Notes: a model not told the origin generated them from the sequence alone. A stretch of DNA of 64,000 nucleotides from Nageia nagi (GCA_050084985.1 JBITNC010000001.1:149978001-150042000), one strand, 5' to 3'; shown: positions 35,202 through 47,329, counted from the stretch's first letter. Numbers and translations: made by a program.

Positions 35202-35919
35202 TGTTATAACTAAAATAATAATTATAAGGGTTATTTATAGAGTAATTAAATTTATCAATTAACTATGAAATAGTGGGAAATCAATGACATGAAAGATGAT
35301 AATAACATAATTGACCTTGACCAATCAAAATTGTATTTATAAAAGATACAAACTTGTACTTTACTTATGATGATAAATGGAGGAAAATTTTGATCAAAAG
35401 ATAAAAATGATGAGCTTCCCTAAAATATGGAGCCACCAATTTAACCTCAACCTAGTGGCAACACTAGAAACCCAATAATAGTACCTAGTTACCATTCCAA
35501 AATGCCTCATCCTTTCACTTGATGTCATCATCCCACATTCGATCCACCAAATCTAACTCATGAAGGGATGAAAGATCATAGGAATGCAGAGCTTAGAGTA
35601 TGACAAAATCCAAATATGATAGGTGGTGTTAAGAAATATTGATCAATAATGACACAAGTATATTATCACCTATCAAGGATTCAAGATTATTTCATTTCAT
35701 ATCATATCTTTGATCATGCATATCCCTTCCACCTTTATAGGCAACAAGTTTAGTGCTAAGGCTCCTCCTTAGGCTTATTGTGATGTCAAGGCAACCTATT
35801 ACCACAAAACATAAAGGTGGATGAGAGTGTACATGGAAAAGAGTATTTATTTAATAAATTATTTCAAATACCTAAAAGGGTATATTAAGTAAGTTAAAAT
35901 TCCTTTTTAGGTTTTAACA
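35202..35919 (-). repeat. 3' LTR of element B
   Basis: It runs from TGTTATAACT to GTTTTAACA (plus strand). On the minus strand it is preceded by AGAGTGGGGCATT, a purine-rich priming tract that element C shares (GTGGGGCATC). Confidence 0.9.
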
Positions 35920-36294
35920 AATGCCCCACTCTGAATATGTTTTGATGCTTTTGAGATAAAAGAAAATCAAAGCATGAATTCAAAGTATAACATGAAAAAT
36001 AAGAAGATACTCCTTGAAAATTATGACATGATGGTAGATTTGGATGCCCCAATTTTTCATCTATATTATGCTCCCTCTTTGATTTGGTTATGACATTATG
36101 GACCTCTCATCATAGGAACAATATAAGGTAAAGAATCCTAAAAAGAGCTTAGATAAGAAATGTTTTCATCAAATATATCTCATATACAAATATTAAACAA
36201 CATGATTTGGAAAGTGTGTATGTGATAAGAAATCAAACCTACCCTTGGTGACTTACCCACCAATAGTTATGAATATGAATAACCAATTTAAACT

Positions 36295-36420
36295 AATCAA
36301 CTTGGTTTCCCAAGCCACCATGTTGCCATGGATTTTTCATATGGATGATCCTTCCTTACAAAGGTGCCAAATGATAAGATTTACCCTTCCTTACAAATTC
36401 ATCAAATAATAAGAGCAATG
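36295..36420 (-). repeat. 3' non-coding motif of element B shared with C
   Basis: CTTGGTTTCCCAAGCCACCA then TGTTGCCATGGATTTTT occurs here once and in element C twice (about 54720 and 54845). CTTGG and CCAAG are an inverted pair around a 4-base loop. The surrounding text (CTTCCTTACAAAGGTGCCAAATGATAAGA) is also repeated in degenerate form. Confidence 0.7.
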
Positions 36421-37829
36421 ATATGAGAAATAATATGATATTAAAAGCATTTTGAACATATGATAAAATTTGATATGATAAACATCATTTAGCAAATAAG
36501 AGCACTCACTTAGAATCAAGAAGTGACAATAAATATATGATAAGTAATATGTCATATTAAAAATTTTAATGATATGTATGAAAAACATGAAAAATAATGC
36601 ATAATAATTATAATATGATAAGCATGATATGATAAAGATAATATTATTGATTTTCACTTGAATAATGTAGCAATGTCACTTAGGAACTAGAGGCATCACT
36701 GGGTTTTACCACTTAATTTCCTACAATTTTAGTTAAAGAAAGCATAAAAAGAAATAATAATATGAAAATGTATATTTAAAAAATTTTTAGGTAACAAAGA
36801 TATCCTTATCACACACTTCTCAAATGTATTCATTTACCAAAATTAAGTTCAAAATATGAAAAACATCATAAGATATGTAAATCATTTAACAACAATCATG
36901 ATAAGATATGTTAATCAATAATGATAAGTAATGTCAATCATTTAAATAAGAAAAATAATATAGGATAAAGAAATTCAATTATAGAAATGAATGCCCTTTT
37001 TCATATTTTTATTAATTATTGAAGATCAAAAGTTTACAAAAATGATTAATTTTAACTCTATATGCAGTGATGTCACTAGGATAGTTTGAAAAATTTCTAA
37101 AACATTAGTGATAAGAAATAGGGAAAATGCATACATATATAAAAGGGATGAAACATGAAACCTTTTTAGATTCATAATATTGATTATAAAATGTATATAT
37201 ATAATAGAAAAGGTGTTAGCTCATCAAATCATAGGATTATTCTATAACTATCAAGTTGGAAGGATTATCAAAATCAGTCAAGTATAAGGATCAACATTAA
37301 GAATAAATTAAAAGGATCATCATAAAAGAGAATCATCATGGTACTTATTACCCTAAGTACCTAAGGTAGGGATAATCAAATTAACTACAAAGGTCAAATT
37401 GGAGAACAATACCTAAACTTACCTTTGAATTAAAGGATCTTTTGCCCCCAAGAATTAGAGAAGAGCATAAATATCCTTAAATACAAGAGTGATAGGCTTA
37501 CCTTTTTGCATACAATCTAAACTTGTCATAGTAATCTTTGCAAAATTATCTTTACCTTTTTTTTTACACACTTTATTCTTTTCTTATTATTTTTTATTCT
37601 TCTTTTTATTTCCTACACTTCAACTTCTTGGGATACTAAGAAAATGCTACAACTAATTATGTTGGAATTTGTAGTTTACTTTTTTTACTTAGCTCCATAT
37701 ATCTAAGCTCCTAAATTTTTTCTATTTCAATATTTTCTTCATTGAAAAGGTGATATCATTAGGGTTCCTCCTCTTTCAAGTGAACTTGCTAAGTTTCCTT
37801 TGAATAGGACATAATTCCAAACTTCCTAA

Positions 37830-38165
37830 ATTTTGTTATCATCAAAATTAGTTGTCCCCAAGCTTGTATCAATTTTTGTAACCCATTCTTACTCTTTTGG
37901 CTCAATTATTTCTTCTTTTTCTATCTCATGTTCCTTATTTAGGACCTCATTATCTTTGATAATATTTTTTATTTTTGGTTGGATCATTTCTAAAAATTCA
38001 TCTATTGAAATATGAGGGTATATATTTGTATTCTTGAGAATTTGCAAGTAAGCTTCTCTATGCATAGGAGAGAATTGGAGCAACTTGAATACACTTAATT
38101 CATCTTGATCCAATTATGAATATAACATTGTTGAGGTATTCTCTTGGGGTATATTGGCACTTATG
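37830..38165 (-). pseudogene. Element B pre-protease fragment
   Basis: The minus strand reads MDQDELSVFKLLQFSPMHRE then AYLQILKNTNIYPHISIDEF. This matches the segment SIFKLLQLSIEHRDVLFDAI of element C that precedes its protease. The remainder is a charged Lys/Glu-rich tail, and no catalytic DTG follows. Coding similarity ends here, so this marks the left breakpoint of the internal deletion that removed pol. Confidence 0.65.
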
Positions 38166-38299
38166 TTATTGAATTGAAAATCTTATTCATTAGATTCATA
38201 GCAATCCTCAATTCATTTAGATCATAGCTAATTTTACCATTATCGATGAGTTTTTGTAAATTCTTCCTCAATGTAATACAACCATTAGTCCTATGCCAT

Positions 38300-39281
38300 T
38301 TAACTTGATGATAATTATAATAAACATTTTCATGATACCATTTTATCTTTGGATCATTTTATCCTAACTCTTGTATTGGATGTGGCTCAATAAAACCTCA
38401 TTGTAAATAATCTTCATACATGACCTGAGGAGGGAGAAGGAGTCTTAAATCTTGTTTTTCCTTATTACCTCCTGTACAATCATTGCTTGGTTTATGGTCT
38501 TCTTTAGCTACTCAAACATGTTTATCTTTCTTCTTTTGATATGGCTTCTTGTGATTTTTGACTTACTATCATACTTCAATTTTCCCATTTCCACAATTTA
38601 TTGGTCTTTTTCAATCAATATATGGATAATATCACTAAAAGAAAAATCTATATAATCCATAGCTATAAACTTAAATTTAGAAAAAGTATTTTCAATAAAT
38701 ATAGCAATCACATGTACCTCTAAAAAAGGTTCTTTTAACATACTCCAAGTCTTTTAAAACCTCTTGAAAAAATTTTATAATCTCTCATTTGGTCTTTGTT
38801 AGGTATTTATTAAATCATAAATAATAACTTGTCTAGGGGCATGATACTTGAAATGCATATAAAATTTAGACATGAGTTATCCATAAGCATTAATTAACTT
38901 AAAAGGTAAATAGAAGTACCAATTTAAAGCATCACCTTGAAGAGTAGTTGGAAAATACTTGGCCATTAAATTATCATTTGCTCCAAACCTTAATTATAAT
39001 ATCATCTTGAAAGCCTTGTGATGATCAATAGGCTATCCTTCTCCTAAATATGTATCAAAATTTGGTTCCACTCAAAGGGTAGTGCCCTAGTGTTATGAAT
39101 TTCATCACATAGAAGATTGGAATCCCTAGAAATAGAAGGATTAGCTCCAACAAACTGATTGTTGCTCCCAATGTTGAATACTTCACTTCTATCTTAATTT
39201 CCATGAAGCATTTTTTTTTAAATTATCTTTAGTTACCTCATCAAAGTTATTAACCATGGTAAGATATTGAGCAAGCTCCAT
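38300..39281 (-). pseudogene. Element B Gag (broken)
   Basis: A start at 39281 gives MELAQYLTMVNNFDEVTKDN, closely like the C Gag start MELAQFLSIVNSFNEATNDN. Further on, read across frameshifts, are FVGANPSISRDSNLLCDEIH and NTRALPFE, then pieces matching DNLMAKYFPT, DALNWYF and FKRFKRLG. WYF and the downstream F..F..RF..L are capsid-domain landmarks of plant gypsy Gag. Several stops and at least two frameshifts break it. It would have supplied or shared particle protein for packaging. Confidence 0.75.
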
Positions 39282-39756
39282 TTTTGAAATACTTGAAATG
39301 CGATATTAGTATTATCCAAAAACCCTAGGTTTTTTGGTATAACTAGTGGGCAAAATATGCAATTATAGACTTTAGAATATCATAATTATTTCCTAATCAC
39401 ATATATCTAGGGGTATGACAAGTTTTTATCATGAAATAAACCACCAAATAATTGCAAAATAGGTTCAAAATTTTAGGCTAGAAAAATCACAAGAAGTTTC
39501 CAATTATATTTATCTATGGTTTGGATAAAATTTTGCAATGTTGAAAATCACCAAATTAAACAAAATGACCTTCAAAATTTAAGGTTTTCTTAAAAAATGA
39601 AATTGACTAAACATAAATCTTCTTCAAATTCAATAATTTTCAAGCAACACAAATTTAAAGAATTATCACAACCAAAGATAAAATCAAAACTAAAGTTTTT
39701 AATGAAAGACTCCATAGAAAAATGCAATGTCTCAAAAGAAAGTTTGGTTCACCAAT

Positions 39757-40483
39757 TATTATAAATGAAATAATAATTATTAGGGTTATTTACAAAATAA
39801 TTAAATTCATTAATTAACTATGAAATAATAGAAAATTGATTACATGAAACATGATAATGATTTAATTGAAATTGACCTATCAAAATTAGATTTACAAAAG
39901 ATACAAACATGTACTTTACCTCTGATGGTAAATGAAGGTGAAATTTGATTAGAAGAGGATGAATGATGAGCTTCCTTAAAATATGGACCCACCAATCTAA
40001 CCCCAACTTAGTGATAATATTACAAACCCAATTATAGGACTTGGTTATCTTTCTAAAATACCTCATCCTTTCGCTTGATATCATCATCCCACCTTTGATC
40101 CATTAAATCTTGATCATGAATGGATGAAATATTGTAGGAATATAGAACTTAGAGTATGAAAAAATATAGAAATGATATGTGGCATTAATAAACACTAGTG
40201 AAGAATGATAGAATATATTATCACATATCTAGGATTCAAAATTATATCATGTCACATCATATATTTGATCATGCATAACCCCTCCACCTTTATAGGAAAT
40301 AGGTCTAGTGATAAGGCTAATTCTAAGGCTTATTATAATGCTAAGTCAACCTATTACCATAAAATATAAACGGAGATGAGAGTGCACATGGACAAGAGCA
40401 TTTATTTAATAAATTTAATAAATTATTTCAAATACCTAAAAGGGTATTTTAATTAAATTAAAATTATTTTTTAGGTGTTAACA
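39757..40483 (-). repeat. 5' LTR of element B
   Basis: It matches the left LTR across its length and ends GTGTTAACA. The first bases are TATTATAA where the left copy has TGTTATAA. On the minus strand it is followed by ATTGGTGAACCAAAC, the likely primer-binding region. Confidence 0.9.
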
Positions 40484-40488
40484 CTTAA

Positions 40489-40876
40489 TTTTAACATATA
40501 ACTTTTCTAATAAATTTTGAAAATATAATTTTTTTATATTCATAAATAACTTAATTAATAAATTTAATATGTTAATATAACAACTTTAAAATTGAATATA
40601 ATTTAATATAAAATTTAAATTTAATATTTTAATATAATTTAATATACCTAATTGTTTGACCCCCTCTATCTCCCCTTAATCAAATTTTTTTACCCCCTAC
40701 ACAATTTTTTAAGTTTACAAAAGACTTTGATTTTTAATATTTTTAAATAGATTTTTAAATATTTGTAGAGATTATTATTTTTTAATTCATGATTTTAATA
40801 TTTTTAAAGTTTCAAAAGGTATTATTTATTATATATTTATTAATGGGTTATTTATTTTATTTATTTATATATTATC
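40489..40876 (+). other. AT-rich block before the transposase-like coding exons, copy 1
   Basis: No gene. It holds homopurine/homopyrimidine words and runs such as CCCCCTCTATCTCC. It is conserved in copy 2 (48000-48377) with scattered substitutions, which anchors the duplication. Confidence 0.55.
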
Positions 40877-42329
40877 ATGAGCAATGAAGGCAATAAGAGG
40901 AGGAGATCCAATGATGAAGAAGAGATGACCGATAGAAAAGGAAAAAAAATATCAAAAGAACATAACATTGAAAGAAAAAACATTGGTAAGTATCAATATG
41001 TACTATTTTGTTATCAATATTTTTTAATGCTACTTATTTTGTAAGATAAATAATATTTTTTATTTAATTTTTTTACAAATGTCAACACTTAAGAAAGTGT
41101 TGAAAATCACTAGTAAAATATTAACAAAAAAAGAAATGGATAGGTTGGAAGTTATTGATTCCTCTCATTCTAGTCATAGTCGATGCACCAACTCACCATC
41201 ACCTCTAACCACTCCATGTGGTAACTTTTTCCATGAGTTAATTTAAAAACAAAAAATGAAATATTATTATTTTTTTAATTTCTTATTAATTTTTCTTAAT
41301 GGTTCATTATAAATTTGGTAAAAGAGACATAAGTATTGAAACTAAATAGTTAATTAATCAAGACCCCATTACATTTTACACATAGATTACTTCACTTAGG
41401 ATTGAGATAAGAGTGTAATTTGACGATGAAGTAATTAAGGATTTAATGAGTATGTAAAATCAATACATTTATGCTTGAAAATCAATACATTATAATATAT
41501 ATTTGCAATATAATAATTTACTAATATTTTCAAATATTGTACAGGGAAAGTTTTTTATAAATATTTAAGAAAGTATGCACTCAAATTTAAAATGTTAGAT
41601 CTTGACTAAGAGTGGTACATATTTTTATATATTATAAATAATAATATTTTGTAAAAGATTTATTACATATGTAAAAATCTTATTTTCTACAAAATTAGTA
41701 AGTAATTTATATAATTGTGTATTTTGCAACTAAAAGAAGATTTATAGGTTCTCTCAAAAAAGATTTTAAAGATGGATTCAGTGCATATTTTGCACTACAT
41801 AAGGTAGCAAGGATCCTAAATTAGAAGAGATACTAGTATAGATGCATCATAAAGTCTCTTAACCCATATGAGCATACCCATTACCATAGAAAGGCTAATT
41901 GTGATCTAAAAGTATGGAAATAGTTGGTGGATAATTAAAGTGAGTGCAATCAAGGAGTATCATGCATCCATAAAATAACCCTCATAATAATAGAAAGCTT
42001 CATAAGCACATAGATTTTTCATATCATTATCCTTGGCTACATATCGTATGGGTTATATAGGGAAGCAAGGTCTAAATTCTATGCTTGTGAGTATACTAAT
42101 TTAATGAATTTTTTAATATTTTTACATAAAATAATTAAATATTTATTAATTTATTTAATTAATATTTTTTTTGCAGTTATCTAAATATGGTAGAATTCCA
42201 ACAAAGGAGGAATATAAATACAAACTTAAAGAAGGTTTTGTAAAGCTTTAAGAAAGGGTGGATGTTGAAATGATAAGCAAGTAAGAAAAACTTACATGCT
42301 TCAAATTAATTAATTATATTTAATTTTTG

Positions 42330-43075
42330 AATGTTAAGTTAGGCTTTAAATATTTTACTTAGAGTTAAAAATGTTGACTTAGGGTTTAAAGGTTTATAGT
42401 TTTACTAGGGTTCAAGGTTTATGAGTTTAAGTGTTTAGAATTTTAGATTTTTGGGATTAAGGGTTTTAGGGTTTAGGGATTAACGTTTTAAATGTTTAAG
42501 GGTTTAGGATTTTTGGGGTTTAAGGGTTTAGTATTTTAGTGTTTAGGAGTTTTATAGTTTAAAGTGTATGGTTTAAAGGGTTTTACACTTTTAAGATATA
42601 GGATTTTAGGGTTTAGGATTTTAACATTAAAGGTTTAGGGTTAAAGGACTTAAAGGTTTTAGAGTTTAGGATTTTAAGGGTTTAGGGGTTAGGTTATAGG
42701 GAATAGGGTTCTTATGGTTTAGGGTTTTATTTAGGGTTTTTAGTATTCAAATTTTAGGAGTTTAGGGTTTACAAGTTTATGATTTTACAATTTTAAGGTT
42801 TAAGGTTTGGAGTTTGATGGCTTAAGGGTTTAAGGATTTAGATTTTATGGTTTTATGGTTTATAGTTTAAGGGCTTAATGGTTTTAAGGTTTAGGATTTT
42901 GAGAGTTTAAGCATTTAGGGTTTAAGTTTTAAGGGGTTAGGATTTTACAATTTTAAGGTTTAGGGTTTACAATTTTAGTGTTTAAGGGTTTTAAGGTTTA
43001 AGAGCTTAGGGTTTAAGGTTTTAGGGTCTTACAATTTTTGGGTTTTAGGTATTAGGGTTAGATTTAAGCTAATTA
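42330..43075 (+). repeat. TTTAGGG tract in the last intron, block 1, copy 1
   Basis: About 750 bp of TTTAGGG variants (TTTTAGGGTTTAGGA, GGGCTTAAGGG). The tract fills most of the intron between exon six (ends 42280) and exon seven (starts 44635). Confidence 0.92.
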
Positions 43076-43340
43076 AAATATGAATTAGTTTCTTAAAAAT
43101 ATGATTTATGTTAGTAAATATTTGACATAGGTTAGGCTTAAGTTAGTAATATTTTAACTTATGTTACACTTAGGTTAGAAAAACTAACTTAGGTTAGTAA
43201 AATTTTTACTTAGCTAAGTTAGCAAAAATATAACTAAGATTAAACTTAGGTTAATAAATTTTGACTTATGTTAGAATTAGGTTGTTCAAACTTAAAATTA
43301 GGTCAAACTTGTTTAGTTTGTAAAAAATTGACTTAGATTA
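43076..43340 (+). repeat. GGTTAG/TAAAATTTGACTTA interlude, block 1, copy 1
   Basis: About 265 bp made of the phrases GACTTAGGTTAGTAAAAATTT and variants, with GACATAGGTTAGGC near 43124. It is a separate repeat family alternating with TTTAGGG. Confidence 0.8.
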
Positions 43341-44175
43341 GATTTACTAGGTTTCAGGGTTTAGGATTTTAGGGGTTTCTAAGGTTTAAGATTTTAGATT
43401 TTAGGGGTTTAGAGTTTAACGTGTATGGTTTAGGTTTTTATGATTTAAGATTTTATAATTTTAGGGTTTTAGGTTTAAACATTTAAGGTTTAGGGTTCAA
43501 TGCCTTAAGGGTTTTAGGATTTAGGGTATAAGGTTCTAAGGGTTTGGGTATAAGTTTTTAGGGTTTAAGGTATAGGGTTTTATGGATAAGGAGTTTAAGG
43601 TTTAATGGTTTAGGATTTTTTTATGTTTTTAGGGTTCAAGATTTACAATTTTAGGGTTAAAGGGTTTTATAAGTTTATGATTTTAAGATTTAGCATTTTA
43701 AGGTTTAGGGTTTAGATATTGAGAGCTAAAGGGTTTAGAGTTTAGGGTTATATGGTTTATTATTTAAGGGCTTAAGGGTTTTAGGGTTTAACATTTTAGG
43801 AGTTTAAAGTTTAGGATTTAAGGGTTTTACAATTTTAGGATTTATAATTTTAAGGTTTACAATTTATAGTTTAAGCGATTAAGGATTTTAGGATTTAGGG
43901 TTTTAAGAGTTTAATATTTAGGGTTTAATGGTTTAGGGTTTTATGATTTTAGGGTTTAATATTTTCAAGTTTAGGGTTTACAATTTAAGGAATTAAGGGT
44001 TTTATGAGTTTAATGTTTAAGGATTTAGGGTTTTATTATTTTAAGGTTTAGGATTTAAGATTTAGGGTTTTAAATTTAAGGGCTTAATGGTTTTAGGGTT
44101 TGGGAGCTTAGGGTTTAGGAGCTTAGGATTTAGGGTCTTACAATTTTTGGGTTATAAGGTTTAGGGTTAAACTTA
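43341..44175 (+). repeat. TTTAGGG tract in the last intron, block 2, copy 1
   Basis: Second telomere-like block. Its end (TCTTACAATTTTTGGGTTAT) matches the end of block 1 (TCTTACAATTTTTGGGTTTT), giving a higher-order unit of about 1.12 kb. Confidence 0.92.
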
Positions 44176-44470
44176 AGCTAATAAAATATGAATTAGTTTC
44201 TTAAAAATATGACTTATGTTAGTAAATATTTCACATCTAGGTTAGGCTTAAGTTAGTAAAAATTTAACTTATATTACACTTAGCTTAGAAAAACATTGAC
44301 TTAGATTAGTAAAAAGTTTACTTAGGTAGGTTAATAAAAATTTAACTTATGTTAGACTTAGGTCACTAAAAATTAACTCAGGTTAGACTTATTAGGTTAG
44401 TAAAATTTTAACTTAATTTAAATTTATTAAGTTACAAAAAAATTGAGATACATTAGTAATAATTTAACTT
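44176..44470 (+). repeat. GGTTAG interlude, block 2, copy 1
   Basis: Same family as block 1 but with ACATCTAGGTTAGGC near 44232 instead of GACATAGGTTAGGC. Copy 2 shows the same two versions in the same order. Confidence 0.8.
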
Positions 44471-44772
44471 AAATAATTTCATATTATTTTTTTCTTTTAA
44501 TATATACTAATAACATTAAATCATTGATTTGTAATAGTTTTTATGTTATTAATTAATTAATTATCATTTGATATTCATGAAATAATTTTTAATTTTTGAT
44601 TGTTTACTAACATTTATTTAATTATCATTTGTAGGATTCTTTGGAAGTTTTTGTTTATTAGGAGGTTGGAATGGATACAAATTAGTTACAAGAAGAATAT
44701 CGTGGCAACAAGCATGATGCTAATGATCAATATAAAGTAGGGGATAGTGATGAGGATAGTGAGAGTCTCTAG

Positions 44773-45636
44773 ATTAGATGATAGTACTGATGTTAGTGAT
44801 CAATATACATGTTCATTACAAATATTTTCATACATTTATGCATACTTTCATCTACACAAGTTTGATAATTACAAATATTTTTACTTTAATATTTTATACA
44901 TCATTTATATATTAAGTTTGTAATGTATTTACAAATTATGTTGAGTTTCAAATTTAATAATATTTAATTTATTTCAATTCAATTAAATTTATTTAATTCA
45001 ATTAAACATAATCAATAAAGTTCATTATAATAAAATTAATTAATTTTAAAATTCATTCAATTAATTTAAAAATTCTAATATTAAAAAATTCAAAAATATC
45101 ATTAAAAAATACAAAAAATCAAAATTATTATTTTTAAATGCAAAAATTATTTATTTTTTCTAAATTTAAATGTTTGATGAAATGGCTAATGAAATTACAG
45201 ATAATATTCCAAATAAAAATGAATGCATTTTCTATAATATATCCTAACGATATATATGATTTTATGCTTGATGAAAAATTTGACTCAAATATGATGGAAA
45301 TCAAGATGGTAACTATGACATTTTGTAACTGAAATTTTGATAAAAATACAACCATATACACTAATGGATACATTAATGTCACTTATTTCATTGGTGTTCT
45401 TTCATTTTTTTAAACAAAAATATACTGTATCCTAACATTATGCCTGATGATTGATGCATAATTTCTTGTAGGGGGAGAAAAAGAGGTTCATGCCATTGAA
45501 GAACCTAAATATAAGGAGAAATAAAAGATTCAAACTAAACAAAAAATGAGAAGTATCATAAGGTTTCTTCTAAATCCTTCAATAATATTCAAAGATTGCT
45601 TGTAGAAAGGTTTAATTGCTCTAGATCCATAGAAAG
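44773..45636 (+). other. 3' block after the transposase-like gene, copy 1
   Basis: It matches 62488-63378. A short codon-like stretch at about 45165-45370 reads, across frameshifts, DEMANEI, SNKNECIF-like and DFMLDEKFDSNMMEIKMVTM. Copy 2 (62901-63130) has PDEVADKNNDDISNKNESIF then PDDIDDFMLDEKF. The two preserve the same acidic peptide, so it was probably coding, but I recognise no family. It may be a further exon or a neighbouring gene. Confidence 0.45.
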
Positions 45637-46180
45637 AATTGATATTAACATAGCATTTACATTAACATTTTCGTATTATTAATATTGCATTAACATTGTA
45701 TTTTAGCATTACTATAACATTAACATGATATTAACATTAATATAGCTATATTAATATTGATATAACATTAACGATGTCATAGTATTAATATTGCATTAAC
45801 ATTCTAATTGCATTAACATTGCAATAGGATTAACATTACAATTAAAATAACATGAACATAACATTAACATCATATTGCATTAATATTGATATAGCATTAA
45901 CATAAGATTAACATTAACATAGCATTAATTTATCATTCACATAGCATTTACATTATCATATTATTAACATTGCCTTACAATTAATATTATCATATTAATG
46001 ATAATGCATTAACATGATATTAACATTAATATAACATTAAAAAAACATTAACGATATCATATTATTAACATTAGCATTACATTAGCATTACAATAGAATT
46101 AACATTACCATTAAAATAACATGAATATGACATTAACATTGCATTGCATTAACATTGATAGAGCATTAACATAATATTTA
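45637..46180 (+). repeat. ATTAAC hexamer array, copy 2
   Basis: About 540 bp matching copy 1 from about 33103 onward, shorter because the duplication junction falls inside the array and the pure terminal run is missing. It also passes directly into a CCCTAAA tract. Confidence 0.9.
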
Positions 46181-46865
46181 CATTAAAACCTAAACCCTAG
46201 CCCCTAACCCAAAATCTTAAACCCCAACCCTTAATTCTAAATCCTTAAACCCTTACCCCTAACCCCTAACCCTTAAAACCTTACCTATAGCCCCTAACCT
46301 TGAATCCTTAACTTTAACCATAACCAATAATGTTAAATCCTAACCCATTAATCCTAACTTGAATCCTAACTCCAAAAATACCACATTGTTACCCCTAATC
46401 CTAAACCCTAGCCCTTAACCATATCCCTAACCATTAACACATAACTGTAACTCCCACTAACACCTAACCGTAACCATTAAATTAACCTAATCCTTACCCC
46501 AAAATCCTAACCTTTTAAACCTCCCTAATCCTAAACCCTAACCCCTAACATTTAACTTTAACTATAACCAATAACACCAAATCCTAACCCATAAACCCTA
46601 ACTTGACTCCTAACCCTAAACCTCCAAACTATTACCCCTAATCCCAAACCCTAAACCCTAGCCTCTAACCCTATACCCTAAACCCTAGCCCTTAACCCTT
46701 AACTATTAAACCCTAACCCTTGACCCTTAACACTAACCATTAACACCTAATCCTAACCACTAAATTATCCTAATTCTTATCCCAAACCCCCTAAGCAAAA
46801 CCCTTTAAGCCTAACATATAAACCCTAAACCCATAACCATTAAAACCCTTTAACCCCAAACTTAC
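46180..46865 (-). repeat. Telomere-like CCCTAAA tract, copy 2
   Basis: About 690 bp of CCCTAAACCCTAGCCC-type variants. Landmarks such as AACCATTAACACCTAA and CTTACCCCAAA occur in the same order as in copy 1, so the two tracts are related by duplication. Confidence 0.93.
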
Positions 46866-47169
46866 AAAATATTTATACATACAATAAATTTATTAATTTA
46901 TTTAATTAAATTATATATACATACAATAAAGTTATTTTTTAAATTAAATATTTATTTATTTATTTAAATTATTTATACATACATTAATTTTTTTAAAATT
47001 TATCTCCTGACATTGTACATAATGGTACTCTTGATGTAGATTGTGATGAAAAAATTATTAGGTATATCATTAGGAAGCACCCAAAACTCAAAAAAAATAA
47101 CAACCTACCCCAAAAACCTATCACTTTCATTCTAGATGTTGTAAAATAGATAAAAGAGGATTCTAGTTC

Positions 47170-47245
47170 AAATTTCAACAAGAGAAGTAGGAAGGGGTTT
47201 CTCTACAGCTTTCTACCACATTATTTTGTACCTTTCTTATCCCTG
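47170..47245 (+). pseudogene. Possible 5' exon of the transposase-like gene, copy 2
   Basis: Counterpart of the block near 34570-34641, ending at CCTGGTAAGATTTTTC. The donor is kept in both copies despite many changes around it. No protein family is recognised. Confidence 0.35.
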
Positions 47246-47329
47246 GTAAGATTTTTCTATCACATTCTAGCAATTTTTCTTTCTTGTAGATTTTTATTCT
47301 TTTACTCTTAAATGTAAAAATTAAAGTAA

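Larger units (their letters stand above)
35202..40483 (-). mobile_element. Element B: non-autonomous LTR retrotransposon, 5.3 kb
   Basis: LTRs at 35202-35919 and 39757-40483 match each other and the LTRs of element C. The CTTAA target duplication is perfect (35197-35201, 40484-40488). Copy 2 at about 47940-47975 shows the uninterrupted site with one CTTAA. Inside, on the minus strand, are a broken Gag and a fragment just before protease. RT, RNase H and integrase are absent, so B is a deleted relative of C that would need C-type enzymes. About 1.9 kb (35920-37850) between the coding remnant and the 3' LTR is non-coding. Confidence 0.92.
40877..44772 (+). pseudogene. Transposase-like multi-exon gene, copy 1
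   Basis: Exon-like blocks lie at 40877-40985, 41081-41220, 41303-41449, 41545-41614, 41731-42086, 42177-42280 and 44635-44772. They are bounded by GTAAGT, GTAACT, GTATGT, GTGAGT or GTAAGA donors and by CAG, GCAG and TAG acceptors. Block one begins MSNEGNKRRRSNDEEEM, a basic likely nuclear signal. Block two reads KKVLKITSKILTKKEMDRLE and a Ser/Pro stretch; block six reads LSKYGRIPTKEEYKYKLKEG. The best-preserved part is the fifth block of copy 2. The layout (basic Ser-rich start, W..L core, Gln-rich stretch, charged helical tail) recalls the plant Ptta/En-Spm transposase family, but this is weak. Exon 4 is 20 bp shorter than in copy 2, three acceptors are mutated, and stops occur. A host gene is not excluded. 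Confidence 0.5.
33100..45636 (+). repeat. Tandem duplication, copy 1 (7.2 kb plus element B)
   Basis: This segment aligns in the same order and orientation with 45637-63378: hexamer array, CCCTAAA tract, AT-rich block, six internal exons, TTTAGGG-filled intron, last exon, 3' block. Without element B it is about 7.2 kb; copy 2 without its inserts is about 7.3 kb. The junction at 45636/45637 joins the 3' block (ATAGAAAGAATTG) to the middle of the hexamer array, matching about 33103. This is what unequal exchange or replication slippage leaves behind. Confidence 0.85.

Noticed and set aside
45138-45382. Two opposite-strand small proteins
   Set aside because: Only short frames in AT-rich DNA; comparison with copy 2 supports a different plus-strand frame (DDFMLDEKF) instead.
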